Shown here: positions 51,252-61,700 of the stretch, one piece after another
Numbering within the stretch: position 1 is the stretch's first letter
Layout: every line of letters starts with the position of its first letter
From: Acanthaster planci
Lineage: Eukaryota; Echinodermata; Asteroidea; Valvatida; Acanthasteridae
Reading direction: 5' to 3'
NCBI RefSeq assembly: GCF_001949145.1
Contig: NW_019091453.1
Coordinates: 251,084-315,083 of the forward strand
DNA: 64,000 nt
The notes under the pieces: generated by a model
The model's database searches: none
Told to the model about the DNA's origin: nothing
Seen by the model: only the letters and a program-made list of their open reading frames with translations
Translations under genes and position numbers: made by a program

Positions 51252-52052
51252 CATATAGAATGTTCTATAACTGATAATTGTAATAGAGACTTTCACAGCA
51301 AAGGTATGATGTTTCATTAAATTCTCTTTCCAAAATAGTTGGAAACTTTATCAATTGCAATTCAAAACTTTGTCAATATTAAATACATGTTCCAATAAAA
51401 TACAGCAGCATTTTTCCTTTCAAGAATGAAATTAATATTCATTTTTATTGAAGTTCGTAATCAAAACACCAATTTACATATCCAATGGTGAGAGTATTAC
51501 TACACCTGTTTCCTTTAGTAGTATTCAGTAGTTTACATTATATACATTTGCTTCTGAATAAATGCATTTCTTTTGAATATTAAAAACATATTTATTGCAT
51601 TAGTTTGTGCCTCATAATTTAAAGTGTCATCCAGTAAGGTTCACATACTACCATGATGTGAGTGATGTACCCTGAAATAAAATAAAAATTTTAAGCCGAA
51701 TTACTTTTGGAAAAAATGACAGGACACCATTGGTTTAACCCCCAAAGGTGAACTGTATTGCTATGTTAATATCACTGGGTACAAAACACATTCAAATCAG
51801 GCTTTCCACTCAAAGTGACAAGTTCAATACAGCTCAAAAAATTTTTGAATTCAAATTGTGAATTTCAGGAGTGTCCATATTTAAATTTCTTGAGTCATCT
51901 TATAAAAACAGGAAGACGGAAACAGTAAAGAAGTTAGTAAATACTCCTCAGTTTGGAAGTTTCTTTCAAAATATCTTAAAAGGGAAGTTTGATGCGACAG
52001 AATTTTGCAACATCACATGAATATGCCAACTTAACATAGAACAGGATATACA

Positions 52053-52980
52053 TGTATCTACTAATATATCCACTGTGTATCTCCTAATATATCCACTGTG
52101 TATCTACTAATATATCCACTGNNNNNNNNNNNNNNNNNNNNNNNNNNNNNNNNNNNNNNNNNNNNNNNNNNNNNNNNNNNNNNNNNNNNNNNNNNNNNNN
52201 NNNNNNNNNNNNNNNNNNNNNNNNNNNNNNNNNNNNNNNNNNNNNNNNNNNNNNNNNNNNNNNNNNNNNNNNNNNNNNNNNNNNNNNNNNNNNNNNNNNN
52301 NNNNNNNNNNNNNNNNNNNNNNNNNNNNNNNNNNNNNNNNNNNNNNNNNNNNNNNNNNNNNNNNNNNNNNNNNNNNNNNNNNNNNNNNNNNNNNNNNNNN
52401 NNNNNNNNNNNNNNNNNNNNNNNNNNNNNNNNNNNNNNNNNNNNNNNNNNNNNNNNNNNNNNNNNNNNNNNNNNNNNNNNNNNNNNNNNNNNNNNNNNNN
52501 NNNNNNNNNNNNNNNNNNNNNNNNNNNNNNNNNNNNNNNNNNNNNNNNNNNNNNNNNNNNNNNNNNNNNNNNNNNNNNNNNNNNNNNNNNNNNNNNNNNN
52601 NNNNNNNNNNNNNNNNNNNNNNNNNNNNNNNNNNNNNNNNNNNNNNNNNNNNNNNNNNNNNNNNNNNNNNNNNNNNNNNNNNNNNNNNNNNNNNNNNNNN
52701 NNNNNNNNNNNNNNNNNNNNNNNNNNNNNNNNNNNNNNNNNNNNNNNNNNNNNNNNNNNNNNNNNNNNNNNNNNNNNNNNNNNNNNNNNNNNNNNNNNNN
52801 NNNNNNNNNNNNNNNNNNNNNNNNNNNNNNNNNNNNNNNNNNNNNNNNNNNNNNNNNNNNNNNNNNNNNNNNNNNNNNNNNNNNNNNNNNNNNNNNNNNN
52901 NNNNNNNNNNNNNNNNNNNNNNNNNNNNNNNNNNNTGTGTATCTACAAATATATCCACTGTGTATCTACCAATATATCCA
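52053..52980. repeat. 23-bp minisatellite flanking and probably filling the gap
   Basis: Units of the form TGTGTATCTACTAATATATC then CAC repeat head to tail on both sides of the N run, about three on the left and two on the right, with single-base variants. The array most likely continues through the unsequenced bases. Confidence 0.88.
52122..52935. other. Assembly gap (814 N)
   Basis: An uninterrupted run of N. Identical minisatellite units abut both sides, so the true length is uncertain and open frames running through it are artefacts. Confidence 1.
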
Positions 52981-53706
52981 CCTCACCATCTTACTCAATA
53001 AGTTAAGTGTCCATATAATATGAACACGTTAAGCTAAGACAAGCTTCAGTCACACAAATTAAGTGATTTTCAGGCACAATGTGCATTACACACCAAAGGA
53101 CCATGATTGACAGTACATGTGTGAAACTCCACGTGGTCCTTGCTGTGATTACCCACAGGCCAAAATAGTGTTACACAGGCAGGCAAACGTACATTTAAAA
53201 AATGAAAAAAAATTTTTTTTAAACTCAAACGGCACAAAAAGAATACATGTAGTGGAAAACAGTAATAATATAAGAAATCTGCTGATCGTGTTGTATGCAC
53301 CACCAATTAACACCTGTGCGTCAATCAAAAGTTCACATGCTGCCCCACCGCATGAGAAAGATGAACTGCTCATCGATGAATGTCAGACGAGAGGGAAGAG
53401 ACCAAAAATCTGAAAAAAATAGCTAGAATTCCATGTTTCTTGACAGCCTAAATGTTGGCAGCATCTTCCAAAATATCTAGACATTTGAATTGTTAGTGAA
53501 AAGTGGGATCGTTGAAATAAAAAATACACACAGAGAAACTCTGGAATTGCAAGTGAAATTTTAGGAAATCGGAGTAGCAGGATAAGGAAGTTCTAGTTAA
53601 ATCCCAAGAGGATGTTCTAGGAGGATAACTACCAAATACCAAGTATTACAAGGATGTTAGGGTACAAGCACTGTTTACCAAGCAGCCCAGAACTATACTT
53701 TTGCAG
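52981..53706. other. Intergenic or intronic DNA before the orphan exon
   Basis: AT-rich with an A/T homopolymer pair near 53.2 kb. No recognised coding segment. If the following CaaX exon is real, this would be its upstream intron. Confidence 0.4.
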
Positions 53707-53836
53707 GGTTCATACCGGTCAGACTATGGAGATGCCACAAAAATTTGGCAAACCTATTTGGCCTGAGAATGCGCCTGATGTTGACAAGTTCTTTGACACA
53801 GAGGAGAAGTGTGTTCCAAGCTGCAGTATTGTTTAG
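53707..53836 (+). CDS. Possible orphan terminal exon ending in a CaaX box
   Basis: After the acceptor-like TACTTTTGCAG an open frame of 42 codons runs to TAG. It is rich in Pro, Asp and Lys (KFGKPIWPENAPDVDKFFD) and ends CVPSCSIV. CSIV fits the CaaX prenylation signal, and an upstream Cys could be a palmitoylation site. No family recognised and no upstream partner exon found; the N gap or the repeats may hide or have destroyed it. A chance frame cannot be excluded. Confidence 0.3.
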
Positions 53837-53969
53837 CACAACCGTGTTTCTTCCTTTATGCGGCTAAAGTTGTGATTCCATACCACATGCATGCACAGAT
53901 GATGCCCTCCTTCTGTCATGACCTCAAAAGAATGCCTCCATTATCATGCAAAGGTTTCTAAAACAAGGA

Positions 53970-54552
53970 CTGACAAGATGAATCGGACATTCCTTGGTGA
54001 AGTCATCGCCAATAAGGACTATTGGACTACTGATATTTCTGCCAACAGTCACAAACTCACATCAAATTAGACAATGGAGCAAATATTTCTGTTGCCAGCG
54101 ACACTGGGCCTTGGCTTGTGGGACTTTAACTAAACGCCACAGACCAATCCCTCCAAGGGCCAGATGGCACCCATCTCCCTGTATTTGGCATGATAGACGC
54201 CACACTACAGTATCAACAGGGACAAATCAAGGAACAATTGTACACCATCCAAAATCAGCACTGTTCCTTACTCAGCGAGACAGCATGTGTCGAACTAGGC
54301 CTCATTAAAAAATGGATCAATGAGGACAGATCGAGTTCAGCACCAGTCAATTTCCATGCTGAATTTCCGGCCCTCTTTTCATGTTTGGACAAACTTTTGA
54401 TAGAGTACCACCACATCACACTTTGCCCAAACATCAAGCTCGTGAGCCTACACTCACCAAGAAAAATTCCACACCACTACTTCCTGAAGTCAAAGCAGAA
54501 CTGCTCAAACAGGGAGTGATCTCACCAGTGACTAATACACGGATAATCTCAA
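53970..54552 (+). pseudogene. Ty3/Gypsy pol remnant A: protease and start of RT
   Basis: In shifting plus-strand frames there is FLGEV, a W-TTDIS-N strand and a degraded aspartic-protease region, then EQLYTIQNQHCSLLSE-ACVELGLI (end of protease), FHAEFPALFSCLDKL, a PRKIP motif and ELLKQGVISPVT, the conserved order leading into reverse transcriptase of Gypsy elements. Stops replace the protease active-site region and at least two frameshifts are needed, so the copy is dead. The RT palm motifs are missing. Confidence 0.75.
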
Positions 54553-55130
54553 GATGAGCATGATGGCAGAGTGAGACACTCAACAACAGATGTGAGTTCT
54601 CGAAGAATACACTAATGTTCCTTGCCCACACGATAAATGGGCATTGTAACTGCCGATGAGAATGTCTGAGCCCTGTCTCAAGAGGGCGCTCTTCATTTCC
54701 ACCACTGACATGGTCCTTTTTGTCGTCACATTTCTTGTGCTAAACTTCTGATCCGTACTTTTGCCAGTATAATTCGATAACTACTCAAACCCAAGGAACC
54801 GAAGATAGAGGTAAATAGAGTTTAATTCTTGTTGAATCTAACATAATTGTCTTTACTTAAAGGTGTGATTTAAGGCGATTATTTACGCCAGATTTTCATG
54901 GGCTAATTCATCTACCACGTCCGGAGACACTTTTGGAAGGATAGGAGGAGGGCCCTTCAAGCCAGTGTCATCTGCCCACATTAGTGTCATCTGCCCATGG
55001 AAATCTTTCTTCAAAAAGGGAAGTAAAGTCTTAAATTTCTCATAACACTGATAAACAGTGTAGATCGACTGTTTGCACCCCACATAACCATCATACTGGT
55101 GACAAATACACCTGACTTTTTTATTCAGAA
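54553..55130. other. Unassigned DNA between retroelement remnants
   Basis: Contains a two-copy tandem of AGTGTCATCTGCCCA near 54.97 kb. An 89-codon minus-strand frame (55152-54883) has no recognised domain and overlaps the start of the YqaJ fragment on the other strand, so it is not called. Confidence 0.4.
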
Positions 55131-55938
55131 TCCAAGCAACGTGCAAACACATCAGTGGCCTCTTGTTTGCAGTCGTTGAAGCAGTGGAACAGGGGAAGAA
55201 TTCATCATGTACATCTCAGCAGCAAGCATGGGGCCAAGGTCCGAAGAAGGGACAATCTGTCCATGATTGCCAGTTTGCCAAGAGCATCAAGCGTGTTGGT
55301 GTAAAGGCCGATGTAACTCGGCAAACGTCCAGAAGCACTAGAATTTACAGGTCAGAATTCGAGCCCAGAGTTTTGGCACATCGAAACAAAAGGCCAGTAT
55401 CTGCCTTTAACATTGATGCACTGGCAGATATTACCAATGGTAATTGTGGAATGCTCATGTATGTCAAACAACAGGCAGACCCTGCACATCCTTAATCATT
55501 AATGCATATGTAAAGGAGGAAGAGTTTGAAACAACTCAAGGAGTCTTAACTGTCAAAGAAGCATATCAAAAGGCCAGTGCCGATGATGTCATCAAGGGAC
55601 TTGAACTGAATCATCACCAGCAGATACTGTTGGCGAATGATGCAAAGAAACAAACATCCTCTACCTTGTGGACACAGCATCGTATAGGACGAATAACGGC
55701 AAGTGTAGCAGGAGATTGTGCTGCATCCATTAAGGAAAACGGTTTGTCGGGCCATTCCCAAATAGCTAGAGCCATGGGCTACTATGATTCGCCACACTCA
55801 TCTGCTCTTACCTGGGGTAGAATGCAGGAAACTTTAGCAAGAAAACAATATGTAGCATGGCACAGGCTTCATTACAAACACAAGGGGGTTACCTGTGAAG
55901 AGACGGGTCTGTGGGTCTACGTCATGAAGCAATTCTGA
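55131..55938 (+). pseudogene. SWIM/YqaJ-type recombinase fragment of a mobile element
   Basis: The first frame has ATCKHISGLLFAVVEAVEQG, like the CxH half of a SWIM zinc finger, then a linker. A frameshift near 55487 leads into a second frame with LWTQHRIGRITASVAGD and ALTWGRMQETLARKQY, the conserved start of the YqaJ exonuclease fold. The coding sequence stops at 55938 before the SPDG and E-x-K active-site strands, so it is truncated at both ends. Proteins of this architecture are repetitive in marine invertebrate genomes and are thought to be transposon-borne. Confidence 0.7.
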
Positions 55939-56039
55939 GTAAGGAAATAAGATACATGTAGATTAGCAGAAATGCGTGATCGTGTGAGTTTGTCAGAAGT
56001 ACAACGGTTTCGTCGTAGAGAAGATGAAACTACATTATA

Positions 56040-56089
56040 TGGTGGCAGCGGTGGGATACGAACCCACGCCATCGAAATGACTGGTGCCC
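56040..56089 (-). other. tRNA-Leu 3'-half-like sequence / primer-binding site
   Basis: Read on the minus strand it gives a variable-arm-like segment, then GCGTGGGTTCGTATCCCACC and GCTGCCA followed by CCA. It matches the T arm and acceptor 3' strand of metazoan tRNA-Leu, and includes the CCA that is added after transcription. There is no 5' half, so it is not a tRNA gene. Confidence 0.65.
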
Positions 56090-56302
56090 ATGAAACAATT
56101 CTGAGTAAGGAACCACAAGTATGTAGGGGAAGGTTGTGGTCAATTAAGGAGGAAACTGGGCTCATGAGAAGGTCATAAAAATGAAATCTAAGGGACTCGA
56201 AGTGGTCGGGGCTGACCACACTATATCCTGGACTGACCACACTAACCTTCTGGAAATGCACAGATATTTTCTTAGAAATTAGATGGGAATAAGATGGGTT
56301 AT

Positions 56303-56330
56303 AAAGAGGAGGAGAGAGAGGGGAAGAGGG
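56303..56330 (+). other. Polypurine tract
   Basis: Twenty-eight consecutive purines (AAAGAGGAGGAGAGAGAGGG then GAAGAGGG), 12 nt before the possible TG start of the right-hand repeat. Consistent with a plus-strand primer of an LTR element. Confidence 0.55.
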
Positions 56331-56704
56331 TCATCGAGATTCTGACTTGCTATGTATCACATCTGCTAGCACTACTGTAGAAATAAATAACATACATGTA
56401 GATTAGCAGAAATGCGTGATCGTGTGAGTTTGTCAGAAGTACAATGGTTTCGTCGTAGAGAAGATGAAACTACATTACAGTCTATATTGATTGCCCATAT
56501 GTTGCAACTTCACCTGACTGCATTGTCAGGTGCAATGTTTGTGTCCTATGATCCATGACCTTTGAACTTTGCGATTCTGTGAATCTAAGAGCCAGAATAA
56601 ATCAAGCGAGCAGCAACAATGGAATAAAGTGTAAAAACAGAGTGAACATTACGGAGTTAATGGATTGAACATACTGCATGAGACACACTTTGTGGATTTA
56701 ATAA

Positions 56705-57010
56705 GATCTGCAACCGCCACAGGCATTCACACTGATACATGGAAGATGCATGCAGCCATTGCGGTGTTCCCTACACCAACACCCGTCAAAGATCTGCAAT
56801 GGTTTATGAGTATGGTGAACCAGCTGGGAAAATTCATAAATGGACTTGCTGATGCCAATGAATCACTTTGACAGCTGCTCCATAAAAACAGTGCATGGTA
56901 TTGGGGCAAGGCGCAACCATTTCAGTAAGTAAAGGACATACTTGTTTCCCCAGATGTCCTTGCTCACTATGACTTGAACCGCTCAACGATCATCGCTGCC
57001 GATGCTCCAC
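56705..57010 (+). pseudogene. Ty3/Gypsy pol remnant B: RT thumb to RNase H
   Basis: Shows the usual order: AIAVFPTPTPVKDLQWFMSM, VNQLGKFINGLADANESL, then after a stop QLLHKNSAWYWGKAQPFQ, and after another stop VKDILVSPDVLAHYDLNRST with IIAADA, the first active-site Asp of RNase H. Two in-frame stops show it is inactive. It lies in the same orientation as remnant A with the RT palm missing in between, so the YqaJ and TRIM-like sequences may have entered one original element. Confidence 0.75.
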
Positions 57011-58641
57011 GACAGTTATTGGCACGGTTCTGTAGCAAATCCAGGACAACGGCAATCATCGCCCCATTTGCTACCCATGTAAATTGCAAAGCAAAAGTCA
57101 TCTCATAGTCGTCAGAGTCCACAACGTCAGAGTTTGTGAGCTCTGACAAGACATCACAAAGACACCATCTGAAAAAGGGCTTGGAGGCGCAACTGCCTCT
57201 CTTGGGATGGCCCTGGAGGCTCTGAGTTAAAAGAAGTCTCATCCGGGACATCATTGAGGGAGCTTGGGACAGGTTGCTCATCCTGCAGCGGTGTACCACG
57301 GCTCCCATACGTGTGTTAAGTCTGGACTCTTCTCTTGACATCAGAAGGAGAATCACTGAACGGATATCTGGTCACGGTTATTGATGACTCATCCACTGGT
57401 CACACAGATTTGAAGTAATTTCATCTGGTGTAAGACGCCCCTGGTATGATTGGTCGCATCGATTGTGACGTCACTTCTAATTGTGTTTCAGAAATTTGGA
57501 AAGTTGAGTGTATTCCCATTTGCAAGCTCTGCAGACAAGCTGTCTTCTAAGCCAAGGCAGTGCTGTGTTTGAAAATGCCGGTACAGTGATTCAACACTGC
57601 TGCAAAGTTGATTGTGTAGATAGAACATTCCATGGTGGTGGTGATGTATTCGGACGGCAGTTGTTGAAGAACCACGATCAACGCCTAATGATTTTGCAGA
57701 AAACAAAGTCTGGACGATTGCTCACCATCCGGTCTGGCTGAAATCCTATTGGTTAACAACAACCACAGGTGTTTGTGCTTGGAGTTGGTTGGTCCACGAC
57801 ACGATTGGTCGACACAGACTAATTTCATCAAGGGACAAGTTGGGCTGAGAAGGAGCAACAGGTGGACAAAGAAAAAAGAACATTAGTTTGAGTGTTTGGC
57901 AGTAGCTAAGGATAATTGATAATTCAGTTAATCACTCTGGTTCTAAGTATCCAAACAGGAGAGTACAAGTTTAAGGGGTATTACCAGTGTGAGAAGTTTA
58001 TGAACCTATGGTTACTTATGAATAATGACTATCCGTGGGGGGGGGGAATTAGAAGGAATCTTGAAGTCTCACTGGCCTCCATCTCATCCGGGTACTTCTC
58101 CTCTGTGGTTAGGTCCAACTTCCCAGTTGTAAGGACGCTGCTGTCGGTGCAGACAAACCATGGGCTGATGAGGGAGCATAAATGTTCTTGGCGCTAGATG
58201 TTTCTTTGGCATGAATGAGAAGGATGGTATCTTCCTTGGAAAGAGTCTTTCCTGAGAAAAGTCGTGCTATGGTCCAACAGCCACTGAAATACTGCATAAG
58301 GGAGGAAATGGGTATGACCTGAAGGCTGACCTCATGCTTGGGGGCTGATCATCAGCTGAAGTCCTTTGTGGGCAAAGCACTTCAGCTGAGGTATCGTTTA
58401 TACGTATGGCCAAAAGGAGGAATCACATCAGTGACTTTGGCAATTTATCAAGTCCCAAGGACCTTGTTAGCCAAGTACATACTAGGAAGAATTACAACGC
58501 ATGACATAATCCCACTCTGTCATTACAAATTTGAAAATGTTACATCAAACTATTGCACTAAGGCAATCTACACGATGAGCATACCCATATTGCTGTCCAG
58601 GTGAGGAGCTGAGAGACGCAGAAGAAATCACCAGGATCTAA
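57011..58641. other. Intergenic DNA downstream of TTL
   Basis: Open frames of 60-129 codons occur on both strands without recognised domains; some may be decayed mobile-element coding sequence. It also contains a 10-G run near 58.04 kb. The part adjoining 58641 should be the TTL 3' UTR; no nearby minus-strand AATAAA was found. Confidence 0.45.
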
Positions 58642-58783
58642 TCAGAGTTTCTCAAATGAAGCCAGCTGGATGGATGATGCGTCTTCTGAGTCTTGGTTTA
58701 GAGAGGATGGCTCTGATGGTGGTGGAAATACCCGATCAATAACGAGGCAGATGATACCCTCCACTAACTGTGACTTCAGCCGC
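58642..58783 (-). CDS. TTL: TTL last exon
   Basis: Acceptor TTTTTACAATAG|G. Encodes [20 protein letters not shown], then a Ser/Asp-rich tail of 26 residues ending FEKL before TGA. The tail is divergent, as in other TTLs. Confidence 0.9.
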
Positions 58784-61700
58784 CTATTGTAAAAACAATG
58801 TGAATTTCTCATGAACAAAATTTGGGGGAAATACCTTTCTGCCTCAGACAGTATGCATGGACTTCTTTCCACTTTTCAAAAGTTGACAAGACTTGGAATT
58901 AAATTTGGACATTAGTTTTTAAATCTGCGACTGTTTCTCGGACCGACTGTAGTGGAGTTGCCCATGGAGTTTGAATGACGCCAATATAAAACAGCCTAAC
59001 TTGTTCAATATTTTACTTGTGTTATAGATCTCTCTCATTGGACGCCATCTCCATAGGAAAATTACAAATGCATACAGTGCCAAAAGGTGGGTGTGCACGT
59101 GGTGTGCAAACGCCCAATACATACGCGCATGTTGATACAGATATCTTTGAAATACGACGCTGCTGATGCACATCACGAAAATTTGAAGTCCAAACTGCAG
59201 ATGCACATGGCAAGCTGTAGGAATTGACAGCATTTGTGAGAGACCTAGTAATCAACCAAAATCAAATATGATTCTGCCCAATTTACACCAAACATTGAAA
59301 CTCAGGGGGCTACCTGACATTTTGTTCTCAAAGCCCAAAACTGAGATCAAGGAAAAAAGAAAAAAAAAGTCAGAGCCTAAATATACAACCTGTGTGCAGT
59401 GGCATGACAAGGGTGACATTTCTTGGGGGGTGCACATATTTCTTCAGGGACACTGCAAGCCACTTAACACGTTGACTGCCCCGCGCATAATTCTAAAAGG
59501 GTGTTCCCACTTGCCAAGCATTGTACGCATGCGTGCATATTTAATAAGTAACTTTCAGGTATCTATCAGGTATCTATCTGTTGTGTTCTTCAGTGATGCC
59601 AGTGTATTCAATTTACATTACAATCCAGTTTGTAAGTCACTTCGTCCCAAGGTGGACGCGCCACAATTTGCAGGCCCCCATTGGATGATCGCTGAAGTTG
59701 CACGTTAACTTCCGATTCCATAGTTCCATGTAAATGGCAAACAATGCATGTAACTCTATGTCCTGAAGTGACGTCACACTTACAAACAAGATAGCCTTTC
59801 ATTTCCAACGAGTATACTCAGTGGCAGATCGGCACACCTGTGACTACGAGTATACTCGTAGTCAGCAGTCGACATGTTAACTAGGGTTTATACACAAGTT
59901 GTATGCATTTCAAAATTTTAAATGGTGGGGTGAGGCACTAGGGGAACAAAGTCCCCTGCTAGGGTGGGGGGACGGAACACAAAGTGGAAGACTTCTACTA
60001 ACTGTGCACACGCCGGGGATCCATTGACCTCAATCAGCCAAACTTTGAAATCCATGTCAAGGACGAAGTCAAATCCAAACAGCTGGAAACTCTGATATCC
60101 TAGGCCCTCTGTGCTGACTTCCTATAAATACAAACAGCAAAGCATTCATTGTGAAACACAAATATATGATGTGACTCAAGGTGTGAGGATCGGTCTCTTT
60201 TTCTTTTTAAATTTAACCGACATACAATACTTTAGCTTTCTGCTCAGAAACTTCCCTTTCCTCAAACATTCGCCCATGTTTTGGAGGATTTTGCTGGATT
60301 GAGGATAGTAGAACCCCCCAGCCACTGTTACTTTTAAACTGGACTTGTGCATTCTTGTTCAGATAGTATGTGCTTTACGAACTGTAATTATTCATACAAA
60401 TGAATGATTCGAAAATAGGGAGCATTATCATAAGTCCGATGCCTCATGAGTCTGATGTCTCGTCAGTTTAAAATCTGGTCATTATGAGGCATGGGCTTTA
60501 TGATGGATTGGTCTTATGAGGCATTAGACTTTTTGATTGAGGGTAATAGATTTGATGCCTCATAAGTCCAGTGTCAAATGAGGCACTGGACTTAGTTTGG
60601 GGGGAAAAGATGACAGTTTTCATCATCATTCCTTTAAGAAAATCCTTTCCTTAAATAAAATTTAACTTCAAAGGGAACCAATTTATATTCTACTTCGTAC
60701 CTTACACTCAATGTCCTCTAATTTCAGTTTACACAATGTGTTTGGTCAATTTCTACTGGTATGTGTTTAGCACCTGTTAGTATTACCTTTTCATGCAGAC
60801 TCCCACAACATCTGCCCCCACTACAGATAAAAATGGCCACTGTTAAAGGATGTGATGTGTTAAGGGAAACAAACTGTTAAACGATGGTCTACTGATCATC
60901 ACGAAAAAAAGAGAACAAAATTTCTGTTTTCTCAAAACCTACAGCATTCTCGGCCAACATGTTTTACAGGTTGACTGAGGCTGTCTTTCTTTCAAAATAT
61001 TCCGGGATTATATGGCAGTCCCAATATTTTGGATTTTAACAAAGGTGTCACCTACCTACATGTATAAGAGTGCATGCCCCCTTTTTTCCAGTGTTAGAGG
61101 ATGTGCATGTACTTGGGTTCAACCTACCCTTTCCAAGAAGTGGTCGATCTACTCATACACGTACTTCATGATTTTGAAATCACTGTACTCAGACATTTGA
61201 ACAATTTTGTACAAAACTGAAAGCGTAATCCCTAACCTATTCCACTTGGTGACTAACAGTTTATGCAATGCCTGTATAGTTATATTCATTGACAAAGATG
61301 CAAGACAAATGAAATGTTGGACTTACGAAGCATCAGACTAAGACTTGTGGACAGAAATAAGAGTAAATTTAAAGATGGAAATAAATATGTGCTTGACCGA
61401 TCTTAAACATACATTTCAGACTGGCTTGGGAGAATGGACACAAGTATTGCTTGAGCCACAGGCATGGGCATTATCAGTGATAGTTTAAGACCGACCAAGC
61501 ACATATTTATTCCCATTCATAAATACTGTTTTAGTCAGAGAATCAAAAGAAGTCAAGATAAATTTCCAGGGATTTTGTTCAAGAATTTTACTTTCATTTT
61601 CCCAGCCACCCCATCCATTTTACGATGTATTCCGTGTGTGGGTGGTCCAGAAGAAAGCTCCTTATATGGAATTGGAGGTGCGTCACACGTTCTGCGTGCT

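Larger units (their letters stand above)
49036..52052. other. Repeat-rich intergenic DNA
   Basis: Holds the foldback at 49.75 kb and the element at 50.66 kb (listed separately). A stretch at about 49.945-50.055 kb is a diverged copy of 50.795-50.905 kb, sharing GAGGGCGCTTTTGCT and a TGTTCAAA-TGTGAACCC tail. From about 51.3 kb the DNA is very AT-rich and unremarkable. Confidence 0.6.
55952..56479 (+). mobile_element. Candidate miniature LTR retroelement (TRIM-like)
   Basis: An 86-bp direct repeat (55952-56037 and 56392-56477) differs at one base. The left copy ends ACATTATA and is followed at once by TGGTGGCAGCGGTGGGA, a tRNA-Leu-type primer-binding site. About 210 bp of non-coding interior leads to a 28-nt polypurine run (56303-56330), close to a TG at 56343 that may start the right repeat, which ends ...TTACA at 56479. 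The left repeat seems truncated at its 5' side, next to the YqaJ fragment. The order LTR-PBS-PPT-LTR with no gene is that of a TRIM; the limits are inferred. Confidence 0.55.

Noticed and set aside
52098-53006. Open frames of about 300 and 283 codons on both strands
   Set aside because: They consist almost entirely of N and exist only because ambiguous codons do not read as stops.
54883-55152. 89-codon minus-strand frame with several Cys residues
   Set aside because: Cys spacing does not form a known finger, and it overlaps the better supported YqaJ/SWIM-like frame on the plus strand.
56040-56089. Possible tRNA-Leu gene
   Set aside because: Only the 3' half is present, with the complement of the CCA tail encoded; better explained as a primer-binding site or retrotranscribed fragment.
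57488-57741. Opposed 72- and 77-codon frames with His/Cys clusters
   Set aside because: No zinc-finger spacing fits; the His run comes from a GGTGGTGGT simple repeat.
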